DNA from: Lantana camara
Lineage: Eukaryota > Streptophyta > Magnoliopsida > Lamiales > Verbenaceae
Direction of reading: 5' to 3'
Length of the DNA: 64,000 nucleotides
NCBI GenBank assembly: GCA_037501455.1
Contig: CM074865.1
Coordinates: forward strand, 3,545,001 to 3,609,000
Positions 1 through 11,210 of the stretch are shown in pieces. A program made the position numbers and the translations under genes. Every line of letters begins with the position of its first letter. Position 1 is the stretch's first letter. Below the pieces are notes generated by a model. It ran no database searches. It worked only from the letters and a program-made list of their open reading frames with translations, and was not told the origin of the DNA.

Positions 1-710
1 TTTTTATTTACACGTGTAATTGTCTAGATTGATATTGAAACATATATACATTAATTATTCTACGTCCTGATGATTTAAAATAAAAATCCTCTGAGGTTTT
101 AAATGTATATTCATCTCCTACTAAGGTATCAAAAGCAAACGGAAAAACATGTGAAAGATTACCAATTATATGGCAAGAGTGAGTTTCTCAAAGGAATAAT
201 CCGGGTAATTAAGGAACGCAGATATTGAATTTGATTTTAATTATTTTATGACCATTAACAAATTTGGGTTGTTAATTAAGGAAAGTGGGTTGTTAATTAT
301 TTTTGCTTATGGGCCACTAAATTGACATTCAAACCTTAGCACTTGCATTATTCTCGATATTTTGTGGTTTTGTGGCTACGTTGTAGTGCTTATTTTTTAT
401 ATAAATTGGTGTCGGGATGTATTTTCGTATTTTCAGTGCAACAGGGTCATTTTCTAATTTAATGGAGTATTTGGGGCTGAAATTGAAGATTGTTGATTGA
501 TCCTGTGACCACGAGTAGTTATGGGCCGTGAGTGATGCTGCTAGGAACCCATGATGAAGAGGTTGATTTTATTGTGAAGGTAGAAGGCCTTAATTGCTTG
601 GGCTGAGAATTGGAAGCTGAATTAAATTGGAGAAGCCCACCTTGAGGGGAATTTAGGTAGCAAGTTTTGGCATTTGCATGAAGAGTCCGTGGATGATTAG
701 GAGTCAAGAT
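1..710. other. AT-rich sequence without a recognisable gene, possibly LTR U3
   Basis: No ORF here resembles a known protein. It is the left flank of the hAT-type element at 711. Together with 1360-2430 it may be the U3 part of an old LTR, but I found no clear left terminus, so this is only a suggestion. Confidence 0.3.
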
Positions 711-1359
711 TAGGGCTGTCAACGGGTCGGATTCGGACCGGATCAGGAAATTCCGGATCCGAATCCGACAAGAAGATCCGATAACCGGATCCGAATCCGA
801 ATCCGAATCCTATAGGATTCGGATTCATTAATACCAAGTCCTAATGTTAACGGGTCGGATCAGATCCGATAAAAGATCCGACCCGATTAACAATAAAATT
901 TAAATTTTTTAATAAAGAAATAAATAAATAAAATATAAATATAAATATATAATATTTAACAAATAATTATTACTTGATGAATTCTTTAATGATTTTGTGT
1001 ATATGCATTTAAAATAGGTTAATTTAAGATTTTTAATAAAGAAAAACATATTGTTTAGAATAAATAATTTAAATTTTATTATTATTTATAGTGAAAATAT
1101 GTGAAAATTTTAATTTTAATTATTCTATTTAATATTCTTTACTAATAAAATAATTAATTTAATAAAATATTATAAAAAAATCGGATTCGGATCTTTAACG
1201 GATCGGATTCCTTAATTTCATATCCGATCCATTTATTTTGGATAACGAATATTTATAATCGGATATGATCCATCGAACTTTTTTATCGGACGAATATGAT
1301 AAAATTCGGATCGGATTCGGATCGAATACGGATTAAAATCCGCCCCATTAACAGCCCTA
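711..1359. mobile_element. Non-autonomous hAT-type DNA transposon (MITE-like), 649 bp
   Basis: The ends are inverted repeats: TAGGGCTGTCAACGGG on the left and the complement of TAGGGCTGTTAATGGGG on the right. The 8-bp direct repeat GTCAAGAT lies directly outside both ends (703-710 and 1360-1367). An 8-bp TSD is the hAT superfamily signature. The subterminal parts are packed with GGATCCGAATC/GGATTCGGATC repeats in both orientations, probably transposase-binding repeats, and the middle is very AT-rich. There is no coding capacity. Superfamily is inferred from TSD length and end structure only. Confidence 0.85.
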
Positions 1360-2430
1360 GTCAAGATAGAGCTTTGGATTTACTTTGTTAAGACCCATCG
1401 AATTATTTAATGAGGTCCAATTAAGCACGACTTGGGGAGGAAGAAATTGAATTCCATTGAAGCACGACTTGGACAGTAGCTTGGAGGATAAAGGACGCCA
1501 CTTTGGGAGCAGCAACGCGGGGTCGTTTGGGAGCAGTGGCAACGAATTCTTCTTCCTTTATTTTCTACTCTTTGATGCTTTTGAATTATTTTATGTTTTT
1601 GGACATGATTTTCACGAGTAGCTAATTTCGTAGTACTTAACTAGGAATTTATGATTTAGTTTTGATATCGTGAGACCTAATTTGTTTTTATAATTCGATT
1701 TAATTTCAAGTATTTGTTAACTCTCTGTGTGTCGTGTTATTGCGATTTATTTTCTTAGTTGATTAGATCCTAATTTTCTAACTAAGTTTATTGCATGTCA
1801 CCATTCTTGATTGCATGAATTATACGTAGTGCTTGATAGAGAACCAGTGGTGCATTAACGATAGGAGATCGTAAAGTCGAATCGGATTCGTTAAAGGAGT
1901 TAATAATCGGATTTAAATCTAACGCGGATGTGATTAGGTTAATTCGGATTAGTGTTTTCTTGATTCTTAATGTTGTCGATTCATTAAATCCTGCCGAGTG
2001 TCTCTAGGGGTTGTGAATTGATTAGGGACTAATTATCGAGTGTCTCTAGATTATTCTATTATTTAAGAGAAAACGAGACGGAGTCGAGTGTCTTTATCTG
2101 CTATAACTAATCTACTTGATTAACTCGAATTTATTCTTGCGTCCACGAGATGTCTTAATTGAATTGCGATTCCTAGCTAGGTATTGTTTTCCCATTGATT
2201 TATCAAAACCAACTCTCAAGTGATCTATTGTTTTCTTTTACTTTATTTTAATTGTTTAGTTAGTTTAATTAAAATCTTAAAACCCCCGACTCTACTTGAT
2301 TAATTCTCTTAAATTTTCTTGTGATTAAGCTGAATTATTTTCACCTAATCTCTGTGGATTCGACCCTGTTTACACTATACTCTGTTTAGTTGTAGATCAG
2401 ACTTATATTTTATTTTTAACGGAGTCGGGT
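1360..2430 (+). mobile_element. Relic of an old Athila-like LTR (probably a solo LTR)
   Basis: The layout resembles the young Athila LTRs of this window: GAGTAGCTAATT near 1616 (GAGTAGCTAATTCA at 31274), three copies of a CGAGTGTCTCTAG-like motif (about 1994, 2037, 2083) where the young LTR has three AGGAGTTTCT motifs, and CTCTGTGGATTCGACCC near 2350 where the young LTR has CCCCGTGGATCGATACCC. It ends near 2430 with GGGTAACA, directly before A-block sequence. The left boundary is not visible. No gag or pol is attached. Family assignment is by analogy of motif order. Confidence 0.5.
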
Positions 2431-2439
2431 AACAAAAAA

Positions 2440-2753
2440 GTCCCAAACGAGATGCGTTCTAAGAAGACGGGGGCTTTTACCTTACATGCTAATGCTAGAT
2501 CACCGCCTTCCTCCATTGATTGGAGGAAGAATGGAGTTGTTACACCTGTGCGCAATCAATGATATATTTTGCCCTAGAGAATGGCGATAGCATTGAGACT
2601 CCAAGAGATTTGTCTCCTCCTCTTCAGCTCAGGTCGTTATTACCTAGTATATTATTATAGGCCTGCCCCACTGCCCTTGCCTTTTCCTTTTCCTTGGCGC
2701 GTTTGGGTAAGCAAAAAAGTCCCAAACAAGGTGCGTTGTAAGAAGACGAGGGC
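2440..2753 (+). repeat. A-block repeat, left part (contains papain exon-1 fragment)
   Basis: This low-copy repeat recurs at 5788-5950, 8084-8700, 10712-11210 and 13224-13722. Near 2505-2560 it carries a short frame reading SSIDWRKNGVVTPVRNQ, the start of a mature papain-like protease. It then carries an ATGGCGATAGCATTGAGACT stretch and a pyrimidine-rich segment ending in GGGTAAGCAAAAAAGTCCC. It is cut at 2753 by the solo LTR and resumes at 5788. No stretch is open long enough to be a functional gene. Confidence 0.7.
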
Positions 2754-5700
2754 TGTAACGCCCCGCTCATCCGATAAATAAGGTACGTCACCTTTCAACC
2801 TTTTTGTATGTTTAATTATGTGATTGTTGCGTTGTGTGGGCCACTTTTGAACTCTTTTAGAGTTAGGGCCCTTTTTGTAATTTTCTTCTTTTAGGGGGGG
2901 TTTTCCGGTCACTTCTCGTTTGGTAGAGATTTTGACTTCTTTGACCCCTCCTTTGCGTCCGGGGCATCGAGACGAGTCCGTAGACTCTAAGTTTGCCCCA
3001 TTCTGACTTCGTTAGCCCGTCCTTCCGATTGCTTTTGCGTACGAAGACCCGAGATATATACTCGGATCTCCTCGTTTTGCGTGCCAAAATCAGATCTGCT
3101 CCAGCCATCGTCTTCCTCCAGCGACAGGCACTATTCACACACAGTGGAGGTGTGTTTACACACACATGCTCGTTCTCCCTCGTTTCTCGACGGAATTCGA
3201 CGATCCAAGAGTCCACGTTCATCAGCTCGACGAGCCCGTCACAACCGTACCAGTTTCGTGGCCTGAAAGTGACCAGCGGCGGAGCAGCGGTGGTCCGACG
3301 GTGGCGGGTTACGCCACCTCCACGCCGGCGGCGTTCCGGCGACCCTCGCCGGCCAACAACCACCCAACCCCACGTTTTTGGACCTTCCCGTTCCATTTCC
3401 GGCCTTCGTTTTACCCGAATCGCGGCGTAGGTGGTGGTTCCGGCGGTGACGCAGCGGCGCAGCTTGGGGGCGGCGGTTCGGCCATTTTCCGGCCGATTTC
3501 GGTGGTGCTCCCTTCACAAAAGTTGCTCATGTTGACGAGTCCGAGCTATTCGTGGTGGTGGCGGTCAGAGAACCGGCCGGCGACGGCGGACCGGTGGCGG
3601 ACCGGGCCTGGACCGGCGGGTCTGAACCGGTTACTGTTCCGGCGATTTTTCCGACGATTTGACTTGGGGCTTTCGTAGGGCTTGTTACAAGCTTTCCAAC
3701 GGTATGCTCGGATTTCATTTTGGTTTTACGGTTTACGTTTAATTTCAGTTTTCGTACTAGGATTTAAGTTCGGTTTTTCGTCAACGAAGTCCGGCGTGTT
3801 TGGCATTTTCTGAAATTGATTGAGGGTTTTTGTTGAGCAGGCCGAGACGTACGTTCCTGTCCTTCCGGGGTTTTTTCCGACCACCGGAGACGGTATTCCG
3901 GTGGCGGCCGGTGACTGTTCCGGCGGCTCCGGTAGCGGCATTTCGGTGACTTCCGGACATTGTGTTCCTTTCGTCGTGGTGAGTCTATCACCGCTTTCCG
4001 TTCGTCAATCGGATGCCCGGTTGATTTATTGTGATTTATTTTGTGTATTTCTATTTAATTGAAATTAATTGTTTTAATTGCAATAAATTGTCAATTGCTT
4101 GATTTGTCGATCAATATGAATTCCAATGTGTACGAAAGCATGTATTAAATGATCTATGATATATGAAAACTCGAATTCTTAACTCATTGATTTTATGGGC
4201 CTCGTTTCATGTTGATTACTTGTCTTAATTGATTTAATTGAGAATTGTTTGAATATATATGAGTGGGCATAATTATTCCAAATGCTTAATTAATTTGAAA
4301 TACGAACTTAACGTTCATGAATCATACATGTAGCTTTAATTATATGTTTAATTGTTATTTGGAAACTTGAATGTACACCCGAACATTACATGACTTTTGT
4401 AATTTATTATATATTGGATTATTGCATAACTTATTGATACCATTTCATGAACATTGCCGTGCGTCTTATTTGGTTCATATTGAGTCTCCTCTCACTGGTA
4501 CGCATTATTCCCTTTATTGTACAGTTCTTCTCCAGGGTGGAGACTTCTGGATCGAATAGGCAACCGTAGTGCTCTTGTCGTTGTTCTTGTCTCGTGGTAT
4601 TCCAGGTGAGGTTTAATTTCTAGATACATAGAACCATTACAACCCTTACGTGAACTTTCGGCCAAAAGGTATCTATATATCTATAGTTTTCTAAACTCTA
4701 TTGATTTTCCACTGATCTATTGAATTGTACTGTATTGATTGATTGATTGATTGGGCGAGTATTGTACTGCACTGTGGGCCCGAGGGTAGTGACTCGAGCC
4801 AACCGGGAAAGCATGGGCTGACGGGTAACTCGGGAGCTATCCTCACCAAATTGGGATGACCCCTGAACCCCCTAGGAGATTAGGGCGGGGAAGGAGTTCT
4901 GGGCTTAGGGAATCATGCACCCTCTGCCCAGATTGATTGGATGGCGGGGCCTTGCAATCCCCCATCACCCGGAGGAAGAAGGTTGGATTGAAACTGCTAA
5001 TTGTGCACTGTAAATAGATTGTTTGATCACCTAATCACTTAATAATTGAATTATTGTACACTGTCGGAGTAAGGTTGGAGATTGCCCTCACTCGCCGGGC
5101 CATTGGTTGATTGATTAAAATTGATTGAAGTGTCTAATCTGATAGTTGTAATCTCGGGCGAGTTCTAAGTATTATTGAACCTGTTTTGTTCTGTTATAAA
5201 ACCTTACCCGAGGTTATGACTTGCATGTTATCTGCGCTTATATATTATTATGCCCCTCGCTCAGTCTTGTGGAGACTGGCACCTCACTTTTCAGTTTTGC
5301 AGGTGGTGTGCTAGGCGGGAGTCAGAGTTGTGTCTTGTCCTTCCTTTCGAGTCTTGTTCCAGTCTCATCACTTACACTCACTGTATATTGTATTTTAATT
5401 ACTGTATTGAACTTGCTATTGGATTAGTATGCTACTTACTGAATTAAATTGAACTCGGGACAGGTTCTAGGGCTTTAGTTGAACCCGTTTTATGTTATTG
5501 TATTGAATTGATTCGGGACAGGTTAGGACAGGTTCATTGAATTAGTAGAACCCGTATTTACTTTCCTTGAACTTGCATTCATTTTATTGATATTGAATAG
5601 ATAATTGCTTTACTTCCGCATCGTGGTCACTGTTGATCGTTTCAGGGTTAGATTCCGCCTAGCTAGGACTGTCTTTTTCATTGTCTTCCGTTCGCTGTGA

Positions 5701-5787
5701 GTTTAGTTCATGTATGGATCATTCCATTTCATATGTGGACTGAACTCATAGTGCGGGGGATGTGGTGCTCTCGTCGCGGGTGCTACA
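2754..5787. mobile_element. Solo LTR, about 3.03 kb, Ty3 chromovirus-like
   Basis: The element begins TGTAACGCCCCG and ends GGGTGCTACA, so it has TG...CA termini. It is flanked by the perfect 5-bp direct repeat AGGGC (2749-2753 and 5788-5792). Removing it and one repeat copy rejoins the A-block (GACGAGGGC to TTGCCC), as in the uninterrupted copies. It has no gag, protease, RT or integrase frame, which fits a solo LTR made by LTR-LTR recombination. Long LTRs starting TGTAAC.CCCC are typical of plant Tekay/Del chromoviruses; that family call is inference. The 3000-4000 part is strikingly GC-rich. Confidence 0.75.
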
Positions 5788-5950
5788 AGGGCTTGCCCTT
5801 ACATGCTCATGCTGGATCATCGCCTTCCTCCATTGATTGGAGGAAGAATGGTGTTGTTACACCTGTGTACAATCAATGATATATTTTGCCCTAGAGAATG
5901 GCGATGGCGCTGAAAATCCAAGAGATCCGCCTCCTCCCCTTCAACTCAGG
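5788..5950 (+). repeat. A-block repeat, right part
   Basis: This continues the block cut at 2753. It carries a second papain exon-1 fragment (SSIDWRKNGVVTPVYNQ, about 5831-5878) followed by the GAGAATGGCGATGGCGCTGA module, and stops where the duplicated segment starting GGTTGGTATTCGAGTATT begins. Confidence 0.7.
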
Positions 5951-8083
5951 TTGGTATTCGAGTATTTAAAGCTTAATAAGAATACTTGGTAGAAAAAATT
6001 TTCTTATTTCTTGATCATCACTGTACTTGCTGTTATTTAATAGAGAATCGATGGGTAAGCTACTTAATAGTTACTAAAACTTTAGCATGCGTTTTTACTG
6101 CGGTTATCTTGTGACTTTGTTTCATTTCCCTCACACATATGCATACATTGTAGCACATGTGGAGGCATATCCATCTTTGAACGACTTGTGAATCATTCTG
6201 ACTATTCAGAACATGATATGTCATATCCAGAAACGTGTACCAAAATTTCAGTTGGTGTCCTCATGTTATCTTACTAAAGACAACAGGAGGAGGTCCCCTG
6301 TACATGCATGTATATCAAGACAATTTCAATAATATGACTTTGTATCCTGCATACAAATTGCATTTGACTCAGTGGAAAACTATAATGTGATAGGATGGAA
6401 AACTACAATTTTGGAAATACTTGTTCCGAACAGACTTTTATTCTCCAAGATACTCCTCATGCAGGGTCTACCAGTCCTGAAAGGTTGAGAAGTTCTTGAA
6501 CATGATACCTAATAATTTAATTCAGATAAGATAAATAAGATATAAAGTGTGGTTTTTTATAAATATATTTTTATTTGAGGGAAAAACAAATTATCATGCA
6601 TTATGAACCTTTTTTTAATTTTTTTATCTGAATTTCCAAATATTTCAAATTGTGATCTATACTTTATAAAAAAATTTAGATTGTCATTTGTACTTTCTAA
6701 AAAATTTCAAATAGTCATTTTATTCATTTAGGTGTTAATGCATGACTCATTTTTTGTAGAAAATTATTAATTTTTCGTCGGAAATGAGAGACGTGTTAAC
6801 ACCTAAATGGCCGAGATAACAATTTGAAAAATTTTACTAAATATAGATGACCACCTTAAATATTTGAAAGTTCGGATAAAAAGTTTTAAAAAAAAATATT
6901 ATAGTGCGGGAGTAGTTGTTTTTTCCTCTATTTCTTTAAACCATCATGAAATACAAATATATTTTCTTCAAAACCATTTCACTCTCTGCGATCTTAATTA
7001 TTACTGATATCAATCCATTATAAATAAAGTTCTAATCAGTTCTAGTTTGGCAACAACTTCGCTTATGTTAATTCTGTTTGATGGCGAAAAAGCTAGACAT
7101 TCAATTGTCGCGCGCACACAGACGACAAACGTTGCTCTTTAGTTGAGATATTGTTTTCCTCTCTTAAAAAGTAATAACAAGCTCACATAGTTGTTGAGGC
7201 TCATGTCCTCTCCAAACATTTCATCCGCCGGATATACAATAGGTTACTATAGCTAGATTTCAAGTCGCAATGGGCAATAGGAAACTTGTAGTTCGTATGA
7301 AAATATTCCAAGGTCTACGCGACATCTATCATAACGTCTGATCTTTGTAACAAATCCTGGAAAAATTATGTGAATATAACCACTTTTCTAGGCTCCCATC
7401 CCATTAGGCATGCACTGCAAAATCAAAGCCTTGAAATCTGGATTACAAGTATCTTGATCAAATTCAAATGCCTTATTGCTCCTAGTAATCGTGTTTCTCT
7501 CTCAAGTTTTGGCTCACGTTTTTTGGCTGTAGATTGAAATCTTCTATTGCTAACATTAGCCTGTCAGACATTGTCCTAGCTCTCACCTCCAAGAATGTTG
7601 CTCTCGTTGAATACGTTTGTCGCTTGTTGGAGTTCAATGTAACAACCAAAATGGCTACCGCTACACAAATAGGTGGTATATAATGTACTTCACAATATTC
7701 TTTGAAGGTGTTGTCTTACTAATGTTTTCTCCATAAGGCGGAACCTTAAGACGGGTAGATCCACAAAAGCTGTAGTGGTTTAGAAATTATTAAACAATAA
7801 ATTTTAAAAAATACCCTAGGTAGGAACCGGCCGCTCTTCAATTTTGTTGTAAAAAATATTGAATATTCGAGGTTAGTAGAACTGGAGACATACCTGTGAA
7901 CCGATTCCAAGATAAGTCTAATTGTCTTAAAAAGATTTCCAATTTTTCGATCCTCGATTGGAACCCGGGCGAAATCTACTTACAAAAAGACATCGAAAGC
8001 TTGGACAGAACAAGAAGTGAGCGAGATGATAAGCTTGGAGATGATACGCTTTTGTGGGTGATGTAAAAAGTGGGTATTTTGTG
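5950..8083 (-). repeat. Segmental duplication copy 1 (holds LRR kinase pseudogene)
   Basis: This segment of about 2.1 kb is repeated at 17288-21327 with only scattered differences. Both copies start at GGTTGGTATTCGAGTATT and end near AAAAGTGGGT.TTTTGTGC. Copy 1 lacks the Mutator-like insertion of copy 2 and so shows the empty target site near 6945-6965. In 5950-7050 I recognise no gene on either strand. Confidence 0.85.
7190..7985 (-). pseudogene. LRR receptor-like kinase pseudogene fragment, copy 1
   Basis: Read on the minus strand from right to left, short frames give the LRR-to-kinase order of a plant LRR receptor kinase. About 7390-7600 encodes kinase-lobe sequence (LLGAIRH, then SNPDFKALILQCMPNG, then LEKWLYSHNF). 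A piece near 7200-7220 reads DEMFGEDMSLNNYVS. These match the pattern of LRR-XII receptor kinases, membrane proteins that sense extracellular ligands. The frame is broken by stops and frameshifts at short intervals and the large extracellular LRR part is mostly absent, so no protein is expected. The subclass is a family-level inference. Confidence 0.65.
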
Positions 8084-8700
8084 CCTTCCTCCATTGATTG
8101 GAGGAAGAATGGTGTTGTTACACCTCTGCGCAATCAAAGATATACTTTGCCCTAGAGAATGGCGATGGCGCTGAGACTCTAAGAGATCCGCCTCCTCCCC
8201 TTTAGCTCTGGGCGTTATTACCCAGCTTATTATTATAGGCCTGCCCACTGACCTTGCTCTTTTCTTTTCCTTGGCGCATTGGGGTAAGTAAAAATGTCCC
8301 AAACAAGGTGCGTTGTAAGAAGACGAGGGATTTGCCCTTACATGATAATGTTGGATCACCGCCTTCCTCCATTGATTGGTAGAAGAATGATGTTGTTACA
8401 CCTGTGCACAATCAATTATACACTGTGCGCTAGAGAATGGCGATGGCGCTGAGACTTTAAGAGATTCATGTCCTCCCCTTCAACTCAGGTCGTTATTACC
8501 CAGTTTATTATTATAGGCCTGCCCCACTGCCCTTGCTTTTTTTCTTTCCTTGGCGCGTTCGGGTAAGCAAAAAAGTCCCAAATGTGGTGCATTGTGGGAA
8601 AATGGGGGGCTTTGCCCTCATATGCTAATGTTGGATCACCGCCTTCCTCCATTGATTAGAGGAAGAATGGTGTTGTTACACCTATACGCAATCAACAAAT
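8084..8700 (+). repeat. A-block tandem repeats, about 278-bp period
   Basis: Three successive copies of the papain exon-1 motif GCCTTCCTCCATTGATT start at about 8083, 8361 and 8641. Each is followed by CCTAGAGAATGGCGATGGCGC (absent after the third) and the pyrimidine-rich GGCCTGCCC..TTGC module. The spacing of about 278-280 bp makes this a local tandem array. The third copy leads into unit 1 of the larger array. Confidence 0.75.
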
Positions 8701-10084
8701 TGATGATAAGTGTGTGGCCTTGCAAATACTTTCATTTATTTATTTGCTTTAGGTCCTTAATCAATTGATTCTCAAACTTGAAGTTCATCCTTGTTACGTT
8801 ATTATCAAATCCCACATTTGTAATTTATTAGTTTTGTGGTTAAATCATGAGTATGCGATAGGTGAAGTTTGTTAGCATAAGTTAAAGAAATTGTAGGGAA
8901 ATTCATCGAGATTTTCCTTTTTAAGCATTTAAACTTCTAATTTTGTTTATGATATCTACCTTGTTAAGGTGCGTGCTGGTCGTTTGCCACTGTGGGGTCA
9001 GTTGAATCAGTTAATAAAATAGTAAATGGCTTTCTAGTTGAATTATCAAAGCAAAAAATAATCGATTGCGACTATCGTAACTTCGGTCATCCTGGAAGTC
9101 TCGCTGAAAAAGCATTTTGGTACATAATTGAGTATGAGGGGCTATGCTTAGACCGTGACTACCCATATCGAGGGAAACTCGGAACGTGCCAAAAGGACAA
9201 AGTAAAATTTCCTTTTTATTTTTGTTAATTTGCCTATTTTCTAGGGGCCTTTTTCTTAAAACTCCCCATGAGTTGAAAAAATTTTAGTTTGCTCCCCATG
9301 TTCAAAATTATTTTTGTTCACTCCCCGGATGAGAATCATAATTTTAGTTTGCTCCCCATTTTTTGCAGCACATACGACATATTGTGAAAAATATACAATA
9401 TATTACGATTTAGGTACGCGATACTTGAGTTTTTTTTACTTGAACATGGGGAACAAACTAAAAATAGACTCCACAATTGGGGATTTTTCCATAATTTCCC
9501 GTATTTTGCTATTTAAATAATTAATTTTTTTTCTTTATTGCAGTTTAATAAACAGGTGGGAAGAATTGAATCATATGGCCTCGCACCACCGGGAGATGAA
9601 GAACAACTCAAAAGAGTTGTTGCTTCGCAGCCCATGGTCGGTCGGGTTATACTTTCGCAGCCATTCATCGAATACGAAGGGGTTTGTTTTATCGATATTT
9701 TAAAATTCAGTTAAAGTTTAAAATTTTGCAACCCATTCATTGTTATGCAAGGTATATTCAAGTACCGACGCCTCCAGTGCATCCCCATCAAAGTCCATTT
9801 CCATGATATGTTGATAGTTGGATATGGATCCGAAAAGAGGAAGGATTTTTTGGGTTATTAAGAACTCGTGGGGGAAAGGCTGGGGAGAAGAGGGGTACAT
9901 GAGATTGTAGAGGAATATCGGTATTCCTGATGGGCTGCGTGGTATAAATCAGCCATGTTGGTATCCTATCATGGCCAATCCCAAAAAAGAAGAGCAAGAA
10001 TATCATGGCCAAACCAAAAAGGAAAAGCAAGAATTGGAAGAGGAAGAATTGAGAGAGAAGTGTTTTTTGTCCTTTTTTATGTAG
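8641..10084 (+). pseudogene. Papain-like cysteine protease pseudogene, unit 1
   Basis: Fragments of a plant papain-family (C1A) endopeptidase lie in order. Exon 1 is near 8641-8697. Exon 2 (8969-9201) reads GACWSFATVGSVESVNKIV and holds the catalytic Cys. Exon 3 (9544-9681) contains FNKQVGRIESYGLAPPGDEE. Exon 4 (from 9752) holds [11 protein letters not shown] with the catalytic His and [16 protein letters not shown] with the catalytic Asn. Intron ends are GT-AG-like. Breaks: one extra T before the WVIKNSWG part, a TAG directly after YMRL, and no signal peptide or full pro-domain. An unusual Lys/Glu-rich tail follows to the stop at 10082. A functional product is unlikely. Confidence 0.85.
9241..9505. 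mobile_element. MITE-like insertion in papain intron 2 (unit 1)
   Basis: The left side (GGGGCCTTTTT...ACTCCCCATG, then TTTTAGTTTGCTCCCCATG) is mirrored on the right by GGGGAACAAACTAAAAATAGA...GGGGATTTTTCC, giving loose terminal inverted repeats around an AT-rich core. The same insert sits at the same intron position in units 2 to 4 (about 11755, 14268 and 15455 onward), so it predates the array. I could not fix a TSD. Confidence 0.5.
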
Positions 10085-10448
10085 TATTTGTGCTTCTGTT
10101 GTGTTTGATGTTGTATTTGTTTTGAAGCAACAGGTAGCTGAAAATGTCTTTTGTGGCATGGTATGTTAGTGATCAACTCTGCCTAGCGATCCCAACTGAA
10201 TACATTGTTGTCCTTTTATTATATTTCTACTAGATCTTCAATTTCATGAAGAAATTAATTATAATTCGATTGTAAACTTGTTGTTTTTTTAGCATAAGTT
10301 GCCTGGTGATTGAGGACATTAAGTTATAGTTCGTGTTGTTATGGTGTTCATTATATTTTATAGTTCAAGAGTTTTTAGTTATTGAGCTTCCTATCTATGT
10401 ATGGATGGCTGTAGGATGACAATGTCATTTTTAAATGCATTTTTATAG

Positions 10449-10591
10449 GTGGGCCATTACTGTTAATGGAGCTTGCCTTTTTGCTAAGAGTTGTTAGTAC
10501 ACGGGTTGTCTGGATCGCTAATCAGAAGCTGACTGAAACTGATGAAGTGGTATACAGTTTGGAACAAAGGATGAAAGATAGGGGAGTGGAC
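10449..10591 (+). pseudogene. GT4-type glycosyltransferase exon fragment, unit 1
   Basis: A single exon-like block between TTTTTATAG and GTATGATG reads GGPLLLMELAFLLR, then VVWIANQK and YSLEQRMKDRGVDV. This is the N-terminal nucleotide-binding region of a plant GT4-family protein annotated as a UDP-glycosyltransferase superfamily member. Its neighbours are unrelated papain exons upstream and A-block downstream, so the gene is truncated and cannot act. The continuation survives only in unit 4 (16656-17178). Recognition rests on pattern memory of this family. Confidence 0.6.
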
Positions 10592-10711
10592 GTATGATGA
10601 AGTTCATTCTTGAAATCTAGTTAATTTGAGAAAACATTTTTTAAGTTCATTTGCTGCTATTGTATCAGAGTTGTAATAGTTGATCATTATTCGATGCAAA
10701 TTTTGTCCTAG

Positions 10712-11210
10712 AGAATGGCGATGGCACTGAGACTCTAAGAGATCCACCTCCTCCCCTTTAGCTCTGGCCGTTATTACCCAGCTTATTATTATAGGCTTGC
10801 CCCCACTGACCTTGCTCTTTTCTTTTCCTTGGCGCATTCGGGTAAGTAAAAAAGTCCCAAACGAGGTCCGTTGTAAAAAGACGAGGGCTTTGCCCTTGCA
10901 TGATAATGTTGGATCACCGCCTTCCTACATTGATTGGTGGAAGAATGTTGTTGTTACACCTGTGCACAATCAATGATGCACTTTGCGCTAGAGAATGACG
11001 ATGGCGCTGAGACTCTAAGAGATTCGCGTCCTCCCCTTCAGCTCAGGTCATTATTACCCAGCTTATTATTATAGACCTGCCCTACTGCCCTTGCTTTTTT
11101 CCTTTCCTTAGCGCGTTCGGGTAAGCAAAAAAGTCCCAAATGCTGGATCACCGCCTTCCTCCATTGATTGGAGGAAGAATGGTGTTCTTACACCTATGCG
11201 CAATCAACGC
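10712..11210 (+). repeat. A-block repeats between units 1 and 2
   Basis: Two copies of the block lie in tandem (papain exon-1 motif near 10917 and 11153). The first follows GT4 intron sequence at the breakpoint TTCGATGCAAATTTT/GTCCTAGAG. The second leads into unit 2. Confidence 0.75.

Noticed and set aside
2863..3678. Overlapping long frames on both strands (up to 177 aa) in the GC-rich part of 2754-5787
   Set aside because: They are Arg/Pro/Gly-rich, overlap in many frames, lack recognisable domains and sit inside a solo LTR. GC richness alone makes stop-free frames.
9788..10159. Repeated 123-aa minus-strand frame in each array unit
   Set aside because: It is the shadow of the papain C-terminal exon, and the high conservation comes from recent tandem duplication.
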